Under the pieces are notes generated by a model. That model was given only the letters and a program-made list of their open reading frames with translations, was not told the DNA's origin and did no database searches. This document shows, piece by piece, positions 23,694 through 30,078 of a DNA stretch of 30,078 nucleotides (position 1 is the first letter of the stretch; each line of letters opens with the position of its first letter). Source of the DNA: CAZVYN01 sp964631125. GTDB taxonomy: Bacteria; Eisenbacteria; RBG-16-71-46; CAIMUX01. The translations under genes and the position numbers were made by a program. Location: contig CAZVYN010000054.1 in the NCBI GenBank assembly GCA_964631125.1, forward strand, positions 1 through 30,078, in the 5' to 3' direction.

Positions 23694-25501
23694 TACTTCG
23701 CGACGACCCCCTCGACCATCCTGCGCGTGATCGGATGTTGGCGCGAGGCGGTTTCGGCCGCGAGCGCGCGGGCCAACAGCCTCGTCTCTGGACTGACGCC
23801 CATCGCCGTGTAGATCGGCCGCAGGTACTTCATGCGGCCGGCAGTGCGCACGAACGCGCCGAGGCGCGCGAAGGCCGGCCCGTAATTCGCCGCCGCCGCA
23901 AGCGTGAGCCACTGCGTCGTGATCTCGGCGTTCCCTTTCTTGCTCAGCTCGAGGGTCTCGTCGAGCCAGCGCATCGTCTCGACCGGCAGCGGACGTGGGA
24001 GATGCTCCAAGAAGACGAGCAGCTCGGTCGCGTTCAAACTCGACATTTCGGCCGAGGCCGGCGTCTCACCGTTCGCGACCCGTTTCGAGAGCTGGAGCAG
24101 CCCTTCGAGTCGCGGCGACGGGAACTCCGGCGCGGTCTCCGGCAGTCCGACTTCGTAGAGCCATTGCTTGGCGTCGACCTGCTCGGCCAGACCGGGGAGC
24201 TGCTCCTCCAGATACTCGAGGAACTCCTCGGTCGTGATCGAGCGGAACTCGAATTTCCGCATATAGCTCCGCATGAAGGCGTCGAATCGCTCTCGCCCGA
24301 CCGCGCGCTCCATCAACACGAGCAGACGCGCGCCCTTCTCGTACGGCACGACCGAGAAGACGTCGTCCGGATCGATCCCGCGCAGATCGCAGCGCAACCG
24401 AGTGAGCGCGGAGTCGCTCCCGAAGCGAGTGAACGCCGCCTGCATCAACTGAAGTCCGCTCGCCCACTCGAGCGCCGCGGCGTCGGGACCGTCGAGCGCC
24501 TCCAGAATTCGACGCTCGGCCCATACCGTGCACCCCTCGTTCAGCCAGAAGTGGTCGGCCGTCGCGTTGGTCACGAGGTTCCCGGTCCACGAGTGCGCGA
24601 GTTCGTGCGCGAGCACGCTGACGAGCGATCGATCGCCCGCCACCAGTGTCGGCGTGAGGAACGTCATGCGCGGATTCTCCATTCCACCGTACGGAAACGA
24701 AGGGGGCAGACAGATGAAGTCGTACCGCTCCCAGACGTACGGTCCGAAGAGGCTCTCGGCGCACTCGATCATCCGCTCGATGTCGGCGAACTCCCAGGCG
24801 GCGGCCTCGATCAGCGCCGGTTCCGCCCAGACGCGCGAACGAGGCGAGAGATCGCGGCTCTCGATCTCGCCGACCGCCAACGCCAAGAGATAGGGCGGAA
24901 TCGGCTGCGGCAGCACGAAGACGAAGGTCCGCTCCTCAGTCCCGGTCGCCGCGGTCGCCGCGTTCGTCGCTTCCGCCCGGACCTCCTCGAGCCCGGCCGA
25001 CATCACCGCGGAGAGCGCCGCCGGAATGCGGATCTCGGCGCGATAGGTGACGCGCGCGCGCGGCGAATCTTGCAGCGGCGCGATGGAGCGCGCATGGATC
25101 GCCTGGCACTGACTCAGGAGAAAGGGATGACGCCCGCTCGTCGTGAGTTCGGGCGCCAACCACTGCAGCGCACTCGCCTGCGGCGAAGTCCGGTAGTGGA
25201 TGCGCACGAGCGGCGTTTCCTCCGGCAGCGTGAGCCGCAGCTTGCGGCCGAGGATCGGCTCGTCGTCTGCGAGCGCGAAGTGCACCGGACGTCCCGCGAC
25301 ATCCTCGATCGACTGGATCTCGAGATCGCGCGTGTCGAGATCGAGGTCGCCGCCTTCGTCACTCTTCAGATGGAGGGTCGCAGTCCCTTCGAGCACCAGG
25401 CGGTCGAAGTCGACGCGCAGGATCAACTCGACATGTCGCACGCGCGGCTGCGCCGGATCGAAGTAAGAGTGCGGGTCGACGCGGTCCTTCGGAGTCGGCA
25501 T
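23690..25501 (-). CDS. M1 aminopeptidase, leukotriene A4 hydrolase type, cytosolic
   Basis: The protein has 603 residues from ATG 25501, the usual length of the LTA4H/cold-active aminopeptidase branch of M1. Visible motifs are SQCQAIHARSIAPLQDSP (~130-147), GGMEN (272-276), HELAHSW (His299, Glu300, His303) and LNEGCTVW (Glu322). The C-terminal ~150 residues match the helical LTA4H C-terminal domain. There is no signal peptide. It removes N-terminal residues from peptides with one catalytic zinc. The start is not fully settled: the ATG at 25501 has only a distant GAGGG, while an out-of-frame ATG at 25553 has GGAG at nine bases and would read into this gene if one base were missing. A 9-bp tandem repeat lies between them. 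Confidence 0.9.
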   Translation of the reverse strand: MPTPKDRVDPHSYFDPAQPRVRHVELILRVDFDRLVLEGTATLHLKSDEGGDLDLDTRDLEIQSIEDVAGRPVHFALADDEPILGRKLRLTLPEETPLVRIHYRTSPQASALQWLAPELTTSGRHPFLLSQCQAIHARSIAPLQDSPRARVTYRAEIRIPAALSAVMSAGLEEVRAEATNAATAATGTEERTFVFVLPQPIPPYLLALAVGEIESRDLSPRSRVWAEPALIEAAAWEFADIERMIECAESLFGPYVWERYDFICLPPSFPYGGMENPRMTFLTPTLVAGDRSLVSVLAHELAHSWTGNLVTNATADHFWLNEGCTVWAERRILEALDGPDAAALEWASGLQLMQAAFTRFGSDSALTRLRCDLRGIDPDDVFSVVPYEKGARLLVLMERAVGRERFDAFMRSYMRKFEFRSITTEEFLEYLEEQLPGLAEQVDAKQWLYEVGLPETAPEFPSPRLEGLLQLSKRVANGETPASAEMSSLNATELLVFLEHLPRPLPVETMRWLDETLELSKKGNAEITTQWLTLAAAANYGPAFARLGAFVRTAGRMKYLRPIYTAMGVSPETRLLARALAAETASRQHPITRRMVEGVVAKY

Positions 25502-25517
25502 CGGAGGGGCCCTCTGA

Positions 25518-25544
25518 GTCGAGTGGGTCGAGTGGGTCGAGCGA
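25518..25544. repeat. 9-bp tandem repeat upstream of the M1 aminopeptidase start
   Basis: The unit GTCGAGTGG is present three times, the last copy with three changes, just upstream of the annotated ATG of the minus-strand aminopeptidase. Read from the alternative ATG at 25553 it encodes a Leu-Asp-Pro repeat. The unit is a multiple of three. Confidence 0.6.
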
Positions 25545-25633
25545 GTCGGACATGGATAGGCTCCGGTGGCGAGCCCGCGTATCCTCGCCTCGACCCGCCC
25601 TGTCGTACAACCCGCCCGAGGAGAGTCGCGCCG

Positions 25634-26893
25634 GTGCTTCCGAAGTCCGCCCTGTTCTGGTTGGCGTTTTCCCTGCTCGCATCCGCCTGGGGCTGCGGGG
25701 GCGATGACTCCGGCGTCGATCCTGATCTGCCGAGCAGCCCCGTCCTCTGGGAACGCAGGTTTGGCGGCCCTTTCGAAGACACCGCTCGCGGAATCGACGT
25801 CGTCTCGAGCAACGAGATCTACATGGTGATGGACGAAGGGCGCGGCCCGATCGATCGCGACCTGCTGGTCTCTCGACTGGACGGCGGCGGCGCGGTCTTG
25901 TGGGAAACGCGCTGGGGACAGGAGTTCGCCGAGCGCGCCAACGCTGTCGAGAGCGACGGTCTGCTCGTCTATGTCGTCGGCAGTACGCAGCGGGCCCTGG
26001 GGATCGGCTCGGCCGACGCCTTCGTCGCCGCCTTCGATGCTCAAAGCGGCGAGTTGCGTTGGGAAACGATCTGGGACGGCGGCGACGGGCAGGACGAACT
26101 GCACGGTCTCGCGCTCGCGCCCGAGGGCATCTTCGCCGCCGGCTGGAGCGCGCAGGACTTCGGCGGCCACGATGTGCTCCTACAACGGCTCGAGTACGAC
26201 GGCGACCTCGTCTGGTCGCAACTCTCGGGCGGCGCGCTGAACGATGAGGCGTTGGCCGCGCCGGTGGTCGAGGGCGGGCTCGTCTACGTGGCGGGGCGCG
26301 CCGCGGTCGACGACAACGGCAATGGCGGCGATGCGCTCCTGGCGGCGTTCGATCGCAGCGGCGGTTCCCTGGTCTGGACCGTCACGTCGGATGCGAATCG
26401 GTCGGACGCCGTGCTCGGTCTGACCACCGACGGATTCGCCCTCTACATGGTCGGCATGCGGCGTCCTCCGAATCGCTCGGGTCGGGTCGTCCTCTGGTCG
26501 TTCGATCTCGCGGGGCGACAGATCTGGAGAACGGAGTGGGGCGGTCCCGGCGATGAGGCGGCGCGCGGTATCGCACTCGATCCGCGCTCCCCCGGGCTCC
26601 TTGTCGCGGGTACACGGAGCGGACCGGGCACGCAGTCATATGATCTGGCGCTTCTGCGAGTGACCCTGGCGGGCGAGGTCGTGGACAGTCTGCTCTACGG
26701 TGCCGCGCGCTCGGATGTCGGCAACGCGATCGACGCCGACATCGGTGGAGTCTTCGTGGCGGGGGAAACGACGAGCCTCAGCGCCGGAGGTTCCGACGGC
26801 TGGGCGTTGCGCGTGGACACGGGTCCTTGGAGCCCCGCGCCGGTCGACTCGGCGGCGCGAGGCCTGTGTTACCCTGCCCCGATTGTTGAATGA
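25634..26893 (+). CDS. Beta-propeller lipoprotein (PQQ/SBBP-like repeats)
   Basis: The GTG at 25634 is chosen because GAGGAGAG lies eight bases upstream and it starts directly with a lipoprotein-type signal (PKSALFWLAFSLLASAWGC, Cys ~21, then GGDDSG). The open frame upstream, to 23735, is antisense to the M1 gene and was discarded. The mature ~395 residues consist of about seven repeats of ~50 residues. Each has a W-x-x-x-(F/W)-GG start and a 'GIFAAG'/'LVYVAG' strand (for example LWERRFGGPFEDTARGI, LRWETIWDGGDGQDELHGLA, WRTEWGGPGDEAARGIA, GGVFVAGET). This predicts one seven-bladed propeller facing the periplasm or cell surface. It shows no enzymatic motif. The stop overlaps the following LOG gene start by four bases (ATGA). 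The lipobox has Trp at -2, which is unusual. Confidence 0.8.
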   Translation: MLPKSALFWLAFSLLASAWGCGGDDSGVDPDLPSSPVLWERRFGGPFEDTARGIDVVSSNEIYMVMDEGRGPIDRDLLVSRLDGGGAVLWETRWGQEFAERANAVESDGLLVYVVGSTQRALGIGSADAFVAAFDAQSGELRWETIWDGGDGQDELHGLALAPEGIFAAGWSAQDFGGHDVLLQRLEYDGDLVWSQLSGGALNDEALAAPVVEGGLVYVAGRAAVDDNGNGGDALLAAFDRSGGSLVWTVTSDANRSDAVLGLTTDGFALYMVGMRRPPNRSGRVVLWSFDLAGRQIWRTEWGGPGDEAARGIALDPRSPGLLVAGTRSGPGTQSYDLALLRVTLAGEVVDSLLYGAARSDVGNAIDADIGGVFVAGETTSLSAGGSDGWALRVDTGPWSPAPVDSAARGLCYPAPIVE

Positions 26894-27939
26894 CATCCGA
26901 CAACGAGGATCCCTTGGTGAATGACCGCTCCGCTTCTTGGGAGGAGATCGAGACTCGAGCCCGAGAACTCCTCGCGCTGGTCGGGCCTTCCAAGAATGCC
27001 GAGTTCCACTTCGAGATCCTGATGTCGGCGCTGCGACTGGTCCGCGACGAACCGGCGCGGCTCGACCTCAAGATCCTGAACAGCGCGATCAAAGAGCTGC
27101 GCTATTCGTTCCGCGTCTTCGCCGCGGTGAAGGGGACGCGCAAGATCGCCATCTTCGGCTCGGCCCGGACCGACCCCGAAGACAATCTGTACAAGATGTG
27201 CGAGTCATTCGCGGCGCTCTGTGTACAGCGGGGATTCCAGGTGATCACTGGCGCCGGCCCCGGCATCATGGAGGCGGGCAACAAGGGAGCGGGTCCCGCC
27301 GGCGGATTCGGACTCGCCATCCGCCTGCCGTTCGAACCGGACGCGAATCCGTACGTGCGGCGGCCCGATCGGCTGATCAACTTCAAATATTTCTTCACGC
27401 GCAAGCTCGTCTTCATCAAGGAGAGCGACGCGGTCGTCCTGTTTCCCGGCGGTTTCGGCACGAACGACGAAGCCTTCGAGCTGCTGACGCTCTTGCAGAC
27501 CGGCAAGGCCGATCCCCGCCCCGTGGTGCTGCTCGATCTACCGGGCGGCACCTACTGGGACACCTGGCTCGACTTCGTCAAGCGCGAGCTGGTCGACCGG
27601 CGCATGATCGATGCTCGCGACCTGGACCTGCTCACCATCACGCGCTCCTCGGAAGAGGCGTTGGCCGAGATCCAGCGATTCTATTCCGTCTATCACTCTT
27701 CACGGTTCGTCGGCGATCGCCTGATGCTGCGCCTCTCGCGTCCGCTCCCCCCCGAGCGGATGGCCGAGCTGGAAGTAGAGTTCTCGGACATCATCGGCGC
27801 CGGCACCCTCGAGTCCTGCCCGATCCTCGAAGAAGACCAGTCCGATCCTCGACTGGCCGTACTGCACCCGATCTGGTTCCGCTTCGATCGAAGGAGTTTC
27901 TCGCGGTTGAGAGGTCTGATCGACCAATTGAATAGGTAA
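26890..27939 (+). CDS. LOG family protein (nucleotide phosphoribohydrolase-like)
   Basis: The ATG at 26890 overlaps the propeller stop (ATGA). An alternative in-frame GTG at 26917 has GAGGA seven bases upstream and may be the true start. The product has 349 residues (340 from the GTG). The LOG/lysine-decarboxylase-like Rossmann core holds IAIFGSART (~86-94), ITGAGPGIMEAGNKGA (~119-134) and LFPGGFGTNDEAFE (~184-197), the last being the PGGxGTxxE motif. Extra helical segments flank the core on both sides, as in long bacterial LOG proteins. Family members cleave nucleoside 5'-monophosphates (cytokinin-type or purine) to base and ribose phosphate, but long forms are mostly uncharacterised. The stop codon lies within a strong inverted repeat. 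Coupling to a propeller lipoprotein has no obvious functional reason. Confidence 0.87.
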   Translation: MTSDNEDPLVNDRSASWEEIETRARELLALVGPSKNAEFHFEILMSALRLVRDEPARLDLKILNSAIKELRYSFRVFAAVKGTRKIAIFGSARTDPEDNLYKMCESFAALCVQRGFQVITGAGPGIMEAGNKGAGPAGGFGLAIRLPFEPDANPYVRRPDRLINFKYFFTRKLVFIKESDAVVLFPGGFGTNDEAFELLTLLQTGKADPRPVVLLDLPGGTYWDTWLDFVKRELVDRRMIDARDLDLLTITRSSEEALAEIQRFYSVYHSSRFVGDRLMLRLSRPLPPERMAELEVEFSDIIGAGTLESCPILEEDQSDPRLAVLHPIWFRFDRRSFSRLRGLIDQLNR

Positions 27940-27974
27940 ACGCGCCGCGCGTTTGCCCATTCAATTGGTCGATC
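27918..27974. terminator. Long hairpin spanning the LOG gene stop codon
   Basis: Positions 27918-27933 and 27959-27974 form a perfect 16-bp inverted repeat (GATCGACCAATTGAAT and its complement). After one mismatch the stem continues with 27935-27944 against 27948-27957 (one G-U), leaving a three-base CCG loop, 26 pairs in all. The TAA of the LOG gene (27937-27939) lies inside the stem. No clear T-tract follows, so it may be a terminator, an mRNA-stability element, or a regulator of the downstream barrel gene at 28009. Confidence 0.6.
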
Positions 27975-28008
27975 TCCGAACACAACGTTCCCGGAAGGAG
28001 CCCCCCCG

Positions 28009-28659
28009 ATGCATCCCCGCGCCACTCCCCCGCGTCCGCTCGCCGCGATCCGTTTCCTCTCTGCCGCCCTCCTCCTCCTCGCCGCCGCCCCCCTCCCGCT
28101 CCCTGCTCTCGCCGCCGGCGCCGGCGCCGCGATCGGCTTCCACGGCGGCTACCTCAAGTCGAAGGACGCCGAAGAGGGAGGTTTCGCCACCGGCGCGTTT
28201 CTCGAGCTGCGCCTCGCCAGCATCTTCGCGGTGCAGGGCGGTGTCGGGTATCAGAAGCAGGGGAGCTTCACCTTCCCGGTCGACGCGTCGGATATCTCGC
28301 TCGATGTGAGCACGATCCCGATGACCGCTTCCTTCAAGGTCACGACCCCCGGCGCGATTCCGTTCCACCCCTACGCGCTGGCGGGCGGCGGTTGGTACCG
28401 CACGACCTATGACTTCTCGTCGGACGCCGAAGATCTCTTGGGCGTCGAGGACAAGACCGAGACGAACTTCGGCTGGCATGCGGGCGCAGGAATCAGCCTG
28501 GCGGTCGCTCCGAAGATGGCGCTCTTCGGCGAGTTCCGCACGATCTTCCTCGACCCCGAGAAGAACGCCGACGAGTCGTGGGAGGAGATCCAAGACGACA
28601 TCGAGTCGCTGGATTTTGACTCCTACGCCATCAACGTCGGGCTCTCGCTCTCGCTTTAG
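28009..28659 (+). CDS. Small outer-membrane beta-barrel protein (porin-family-like)
   Basis: The protein has 216 residues, with GGAAGGAG about nine bases before the ATG. A signal peptide ends near PALAA (~36). The mature ~180 residues are mostly alternating-hydrophobicity strands (AAIGFHGGYLKSK, GAFLELRLASIFAVQGGVGYQKQ, PFHPYALAGGGWYRTTYDF, NFGWHAGAGISLAVAPKMALFGEFRTIFL, SYAINVGLSLSL), consistent with an eight-stranded barrel of the OMP_b-brl/OmpW-like type. The last residue is Leu where Phe is the usual barrel end. It probably acts as a structural or small-solute outer-membrane protein; nothing specific can be said. It lies downstream of the hairpin at the LOG stop and converges with the M48 protease gene, 13 bases away. 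Confidence 0.83.
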   Translation: MHPRATPPRPLAAIRFLSAALLLLAAAPLPLPALAAGAGAAIGFHGGYLKSKDAEEGGFATGAFLELRLASIFAVQGGVGYQKQGSFTFPVDASDISLDVSTIPMTASFKVTTPGAIPFHPYALAGGGWYRTTYDFSSDAEDLLGVEDKTETNFGWHAGAGISLAVAPKMALFGEFRTIFLDPEKNADESWEEIQDDIESLDFDSYAINVGLSLSL

Positions 28660-28672
28660 CCAAGCTCCACGG

Positions 28673-29542
28673 TCACGGCGTCAGCCCGCCGGGCAAACCG
28701 TTCGGAAACTGCTCCGCGATTGCCGTTTCGATCTGCGCCACGCGGTTCTCCGGGTTCGGGTGCGTGCTGAAGAACTCCGGCTGAGAACGTTCGCCTCCGG
28801 CCTCCGCCAGAATGCGCATGACGCCGATCATGGCGTTAGGGTCGTAGCCGGCTTCGGCCACGAAGCGCACGCCGAGTCGATCCGACTCCAGCTCATCGTC
28901 TCGGCCGTACTTCATCGTGACGAGACCGGCCACCATCTGCGCGACGGCGGCGGTGTTCTGCGTCGATGGATCCTGGGGATCGTAGGTCGCGAGGACGGCG
29001 GCGCCGGTCAGACCCTGCGTGAGTTGCTGTTTCGCCATGTGCTCGGCGCCGTGTCGGCCCACCACGTGGCCGACCTCATGCCCGAGCACGCCGGCGAGCT
29101 GTCCCTCGGTTTCCAGCCGACCGAGCAGACCCGCGGTGATGAAGATCTGTCCACCCGGAAGCGCGAAGGCGTTGATGGTCTCTGCGTCGGCCAGGAGATG
29201 GAAGTCCCACTCGTAGGGCGACTCGCGCGCGTCGCTCTGCGAGACGACGCGCTCTCCGACCTGTTTGACCATCGCGGTCGCCTTCGGATCGGAGTGCAGC
29301 CCCCCGAACTGCGCCGCCATCTCGGGCGCGGCTTGCAATCCGAGCGCGACCTCTTGTTCGTGCGAGATGCCGATGTGTTGCATCTCCTGCGTCACGGGAT
29401 TGAACTCGCGGTTGCTCCAGTACGCGATCAACGAGCCCGCCGCCACGAGCAGCCCGAGGATCAGGCGAGGATTGAGGAAGGAGCGTCCCCCTCCGCCGAG
29501 GGATCCGCGCCCCCGTCCGGGAAATCCAAGGCGAATGGGCAT
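28673..29542 (-). CDS. M48 family zinc metalloprotease, membrane-anchored
   Basis: The start at 29542 is chosen because GGAGG lies eight bases upstream. The longer frame to 29908 runs inside pdxH and was rejected. The product has 289 residues. A Gly/Arg-rich N-terminus is followed by one hydrophobic segment (~26-42, LILGLLVAAGSLIAYW), a probable signal anchor placing the protease in the periplasm. The M48 catalytic motif is HEVGHVVGRH (His155, Glu156, His159), with the third ligand in DELESDRLGVRF. FALPGGQIFITAGLL precedes the helix, and FSTHPNPENRV near the C-terminus is the family's substrate-site motif. This is the BepA/LoiP-like type, which degrades or repairs misassembled outer-membrane proteins. 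The gene follows pdxH by 20 bases and is likely cotranscribed. Confidence 0.92.
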   Translation of the reverse strand: MPIRLGFPGRGRGSLGGGGRSFLNPRLILGLLVAAGSLIAYWSNREFNPVTQEMQHIGISHEQEVALGLQAAPEMAAQFGGLHSDPKATAMVKQVGERVVSQSDARESPYEWDFHLLADAETINAFALPGGQIFITAGLLGRLETEGQLAGVLGHEVGHVVGRHGAEHMAKQQLTQGLTGAAVLATYDPQDPSTQNTAAVAQMVAGLVTMKYGRDDELESDRLGVRFVAEAGYDPNAMIGVMRILAEAGGERSQPEFFSTHPNPENRVAQIETAIAEQFPNGLPGGLTP

Positions 29543-29562
29543 CGTGTTTCCTCCGTTGTCGG

Positions 29563-30078
29563 TTACGGCGCCAGACGCTGGACGATCCAGCCGTCGCCCG
29601 ACCGCACATAGCAGAGCCGATCGTGCAGGCGACTGGGGCGTCCCTGCCAGAACTCTATTTGCTCCGGTCGCAGCCGAAATCCACCCCAGTAGTCGGGGAA
29701 GGGAATGTCCCGCTCGCCGGTCTGTGTTTCGATCTCCAGCGCGCGGGACTCCAGGGTCGCGCGATCCGCGATGACCTGACTCTGGGGCGAAGCGAGCGCT
29801 CCGATCTGGCTGCCGCGCGGTCGCTCCCGAAAGTACTGCTCCGATTCCTCGCGCGATGTCCGCTCGACCGATCCCTCGATCCGCACCTGCCGCTCGAGTC
29901 GGTCCCACCAGAACGCGAGCGCAGCGCGCGGGTTCTCCGTCAGTTCACGCCCCTTGCGGCTCTCGTAGTTGGTGAAGAAGACGAATCCGCGCGCGTCGAA
30001 ACTCTTCAACAGCACGAACCGGAGCGACGGCCGGCCGTCGCGCGTGGTGGTGGCAAGGGCGCAGGCGTTCGCTTCGAC
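29563..30078 (-). CDS. pdxH: Pyridoxamine 5'-phosphate oxidase, N-terminus beyond window
   Basis: The frame stays open to the right edge, so the first ~45 residues are missing. A shorter call starting at a GTG at 30015 would cut into conserved sequence (EANACALATTTRDGRPSLRF directly precedes it). Conserved PdxH blocks are FVLLKSFDARGFVFFTNYES, KGRELTENPRAALAFWW, LERQVRIEGSVERTS, SQIGALASPQSQVI, IPFPDYWGGFRLRP, IEFWQGRPSRLHDR and the C-terminal VQRLAP. The enzyme oxidises pyridoxine or pyridoxamine 5'-phosphate to PLP using FMN and oxygen, in the cytosol. The Arg-His pair in RLHDR is the substrate phosphate/pyridine contact in E. coli. It is the upstream member of a two-gene unit with the M48 protease. 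Confidence 0.94.
   Translation of the reverse strand, partial: VEANACALATTTRDGRPSLRFVLLKSFDARGFVFFTNYESRKGRELTENPRAALAFWWDRLERQVRIEGSVERTSREESEQYFRERPRGSQIGALASPQSQVIADRATLESRALEIETQTGERDIPFPDYWGGFRLRPEQIEFWQGRPSRLHDRLCYVRSGDGWIVQRLAP

Noticed and set aside
23735..25633. Long in-frame upstream extension of the propeller lipoprotein
   Set aside because: This part is antisense to the cytosolic M1 gene, and a GTG with a good ribosome-binding site and lipoprotein signal at 25634 explains the start.
1..30078. CRISPR array, tRNA, rRNA, transposase or phage genes
   Set aside because: I saw no regularly spaced repeats, cloverleaf-like sequences, rRNA blocks, or DDE/recombinase motifs in reading both strands.

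Overview
The window is a high-GC bacterial chromosome segment, coding-dense on both strands, with no rRNA, tRNA, CRISPR array or transposase that I can see. The secreted M1 peptidase at 14484-17303 ends in a FlgD-like Ig / T9SS-type C-terminal domain (RPNPFG ... GREVRSLV ... GVYFARL). Together with Tat-exported TldD proteins, beta-propeller lipoproteins, outer-membrane barrels and an ECF sigma/Ser-Thr kinase operon, this suggests a Gram-negative, diderm member of the FCB or a neighbouring candidate phylum, Eisenbacteria-like. The placement is inference.

Layout. (1) 1-4994, minus strand: a metallophosphoesterase with two apparent frameshifts, a Tat-signal TldD, a TldE/PmbA partner and a secreted PQQ-type sugar dehydrogenase running off the left edge. 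(2) 5109-8417, plus strand, divergent from it: a DinB-like protein, a second Tat-signal TldD and a second TldE/PmbA-like partner, closed by a long perfect hairpin (8445-8500) that looks like a bidirectional terminator. (3) 8584-11429, minus strand: an exported alpha/beta hydrolase, an HPF/RaiA-like ribosome protein and a DUF389 membrane protein. (4) 11633-14406, minus strand: an accessory, partly decayed stretch with an outer-membrane protein remnant, a DUF2442-HTH protein overlapped by a DUF4160-like small protein, an ankyrin protein and an AlkD-like DNA-repair pseudogene. (5) 14484-17303: secreted M1 metallopeptidase. (6) 17286-21229, minus strand: an ECF sigma factor (frameshifted in region 4) coupled to a 1117-residue Ser/Thr kinase-STAND ATPase-TPR protein. 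(7) 21360-23693: divergent hybrid histidine kinase with two receivers. (8) 23690-25501, minus: cytosolic M1 aminopeptidase of the LTA4H type. (9) 25634-28659, plus: beta-propeller lipoprotein translationally coupled to a LOG-family protein, a hairpin across the LOG stop codon, then a small outer-membrane barrel. (10) 28673-30078, minus: M48 metalloprotease preceded by pdxH, which is cut by the right edge.

Functionally the window is rich in peptidases (two TldD/TldE pairs, two M1, one M48) and in signalling (ECF sigma, STAND kinase, hybrid histidine kinase, HTH regulator). The most unusual arrangement is the pair of divergent operons, each encoding an apparently exported TldD together with a TldE-like subunit that has no signal of its own. 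No RiPP precursor peptide is visible nearby. Four loci are disrupted. Two of them (metallophosphoesterase and sigma factor) carry only single-base indels and could be consensus errors. The AlkD-like remnant also has two nonsense codons and has lost its 3' half, so it is a real pseudogene.
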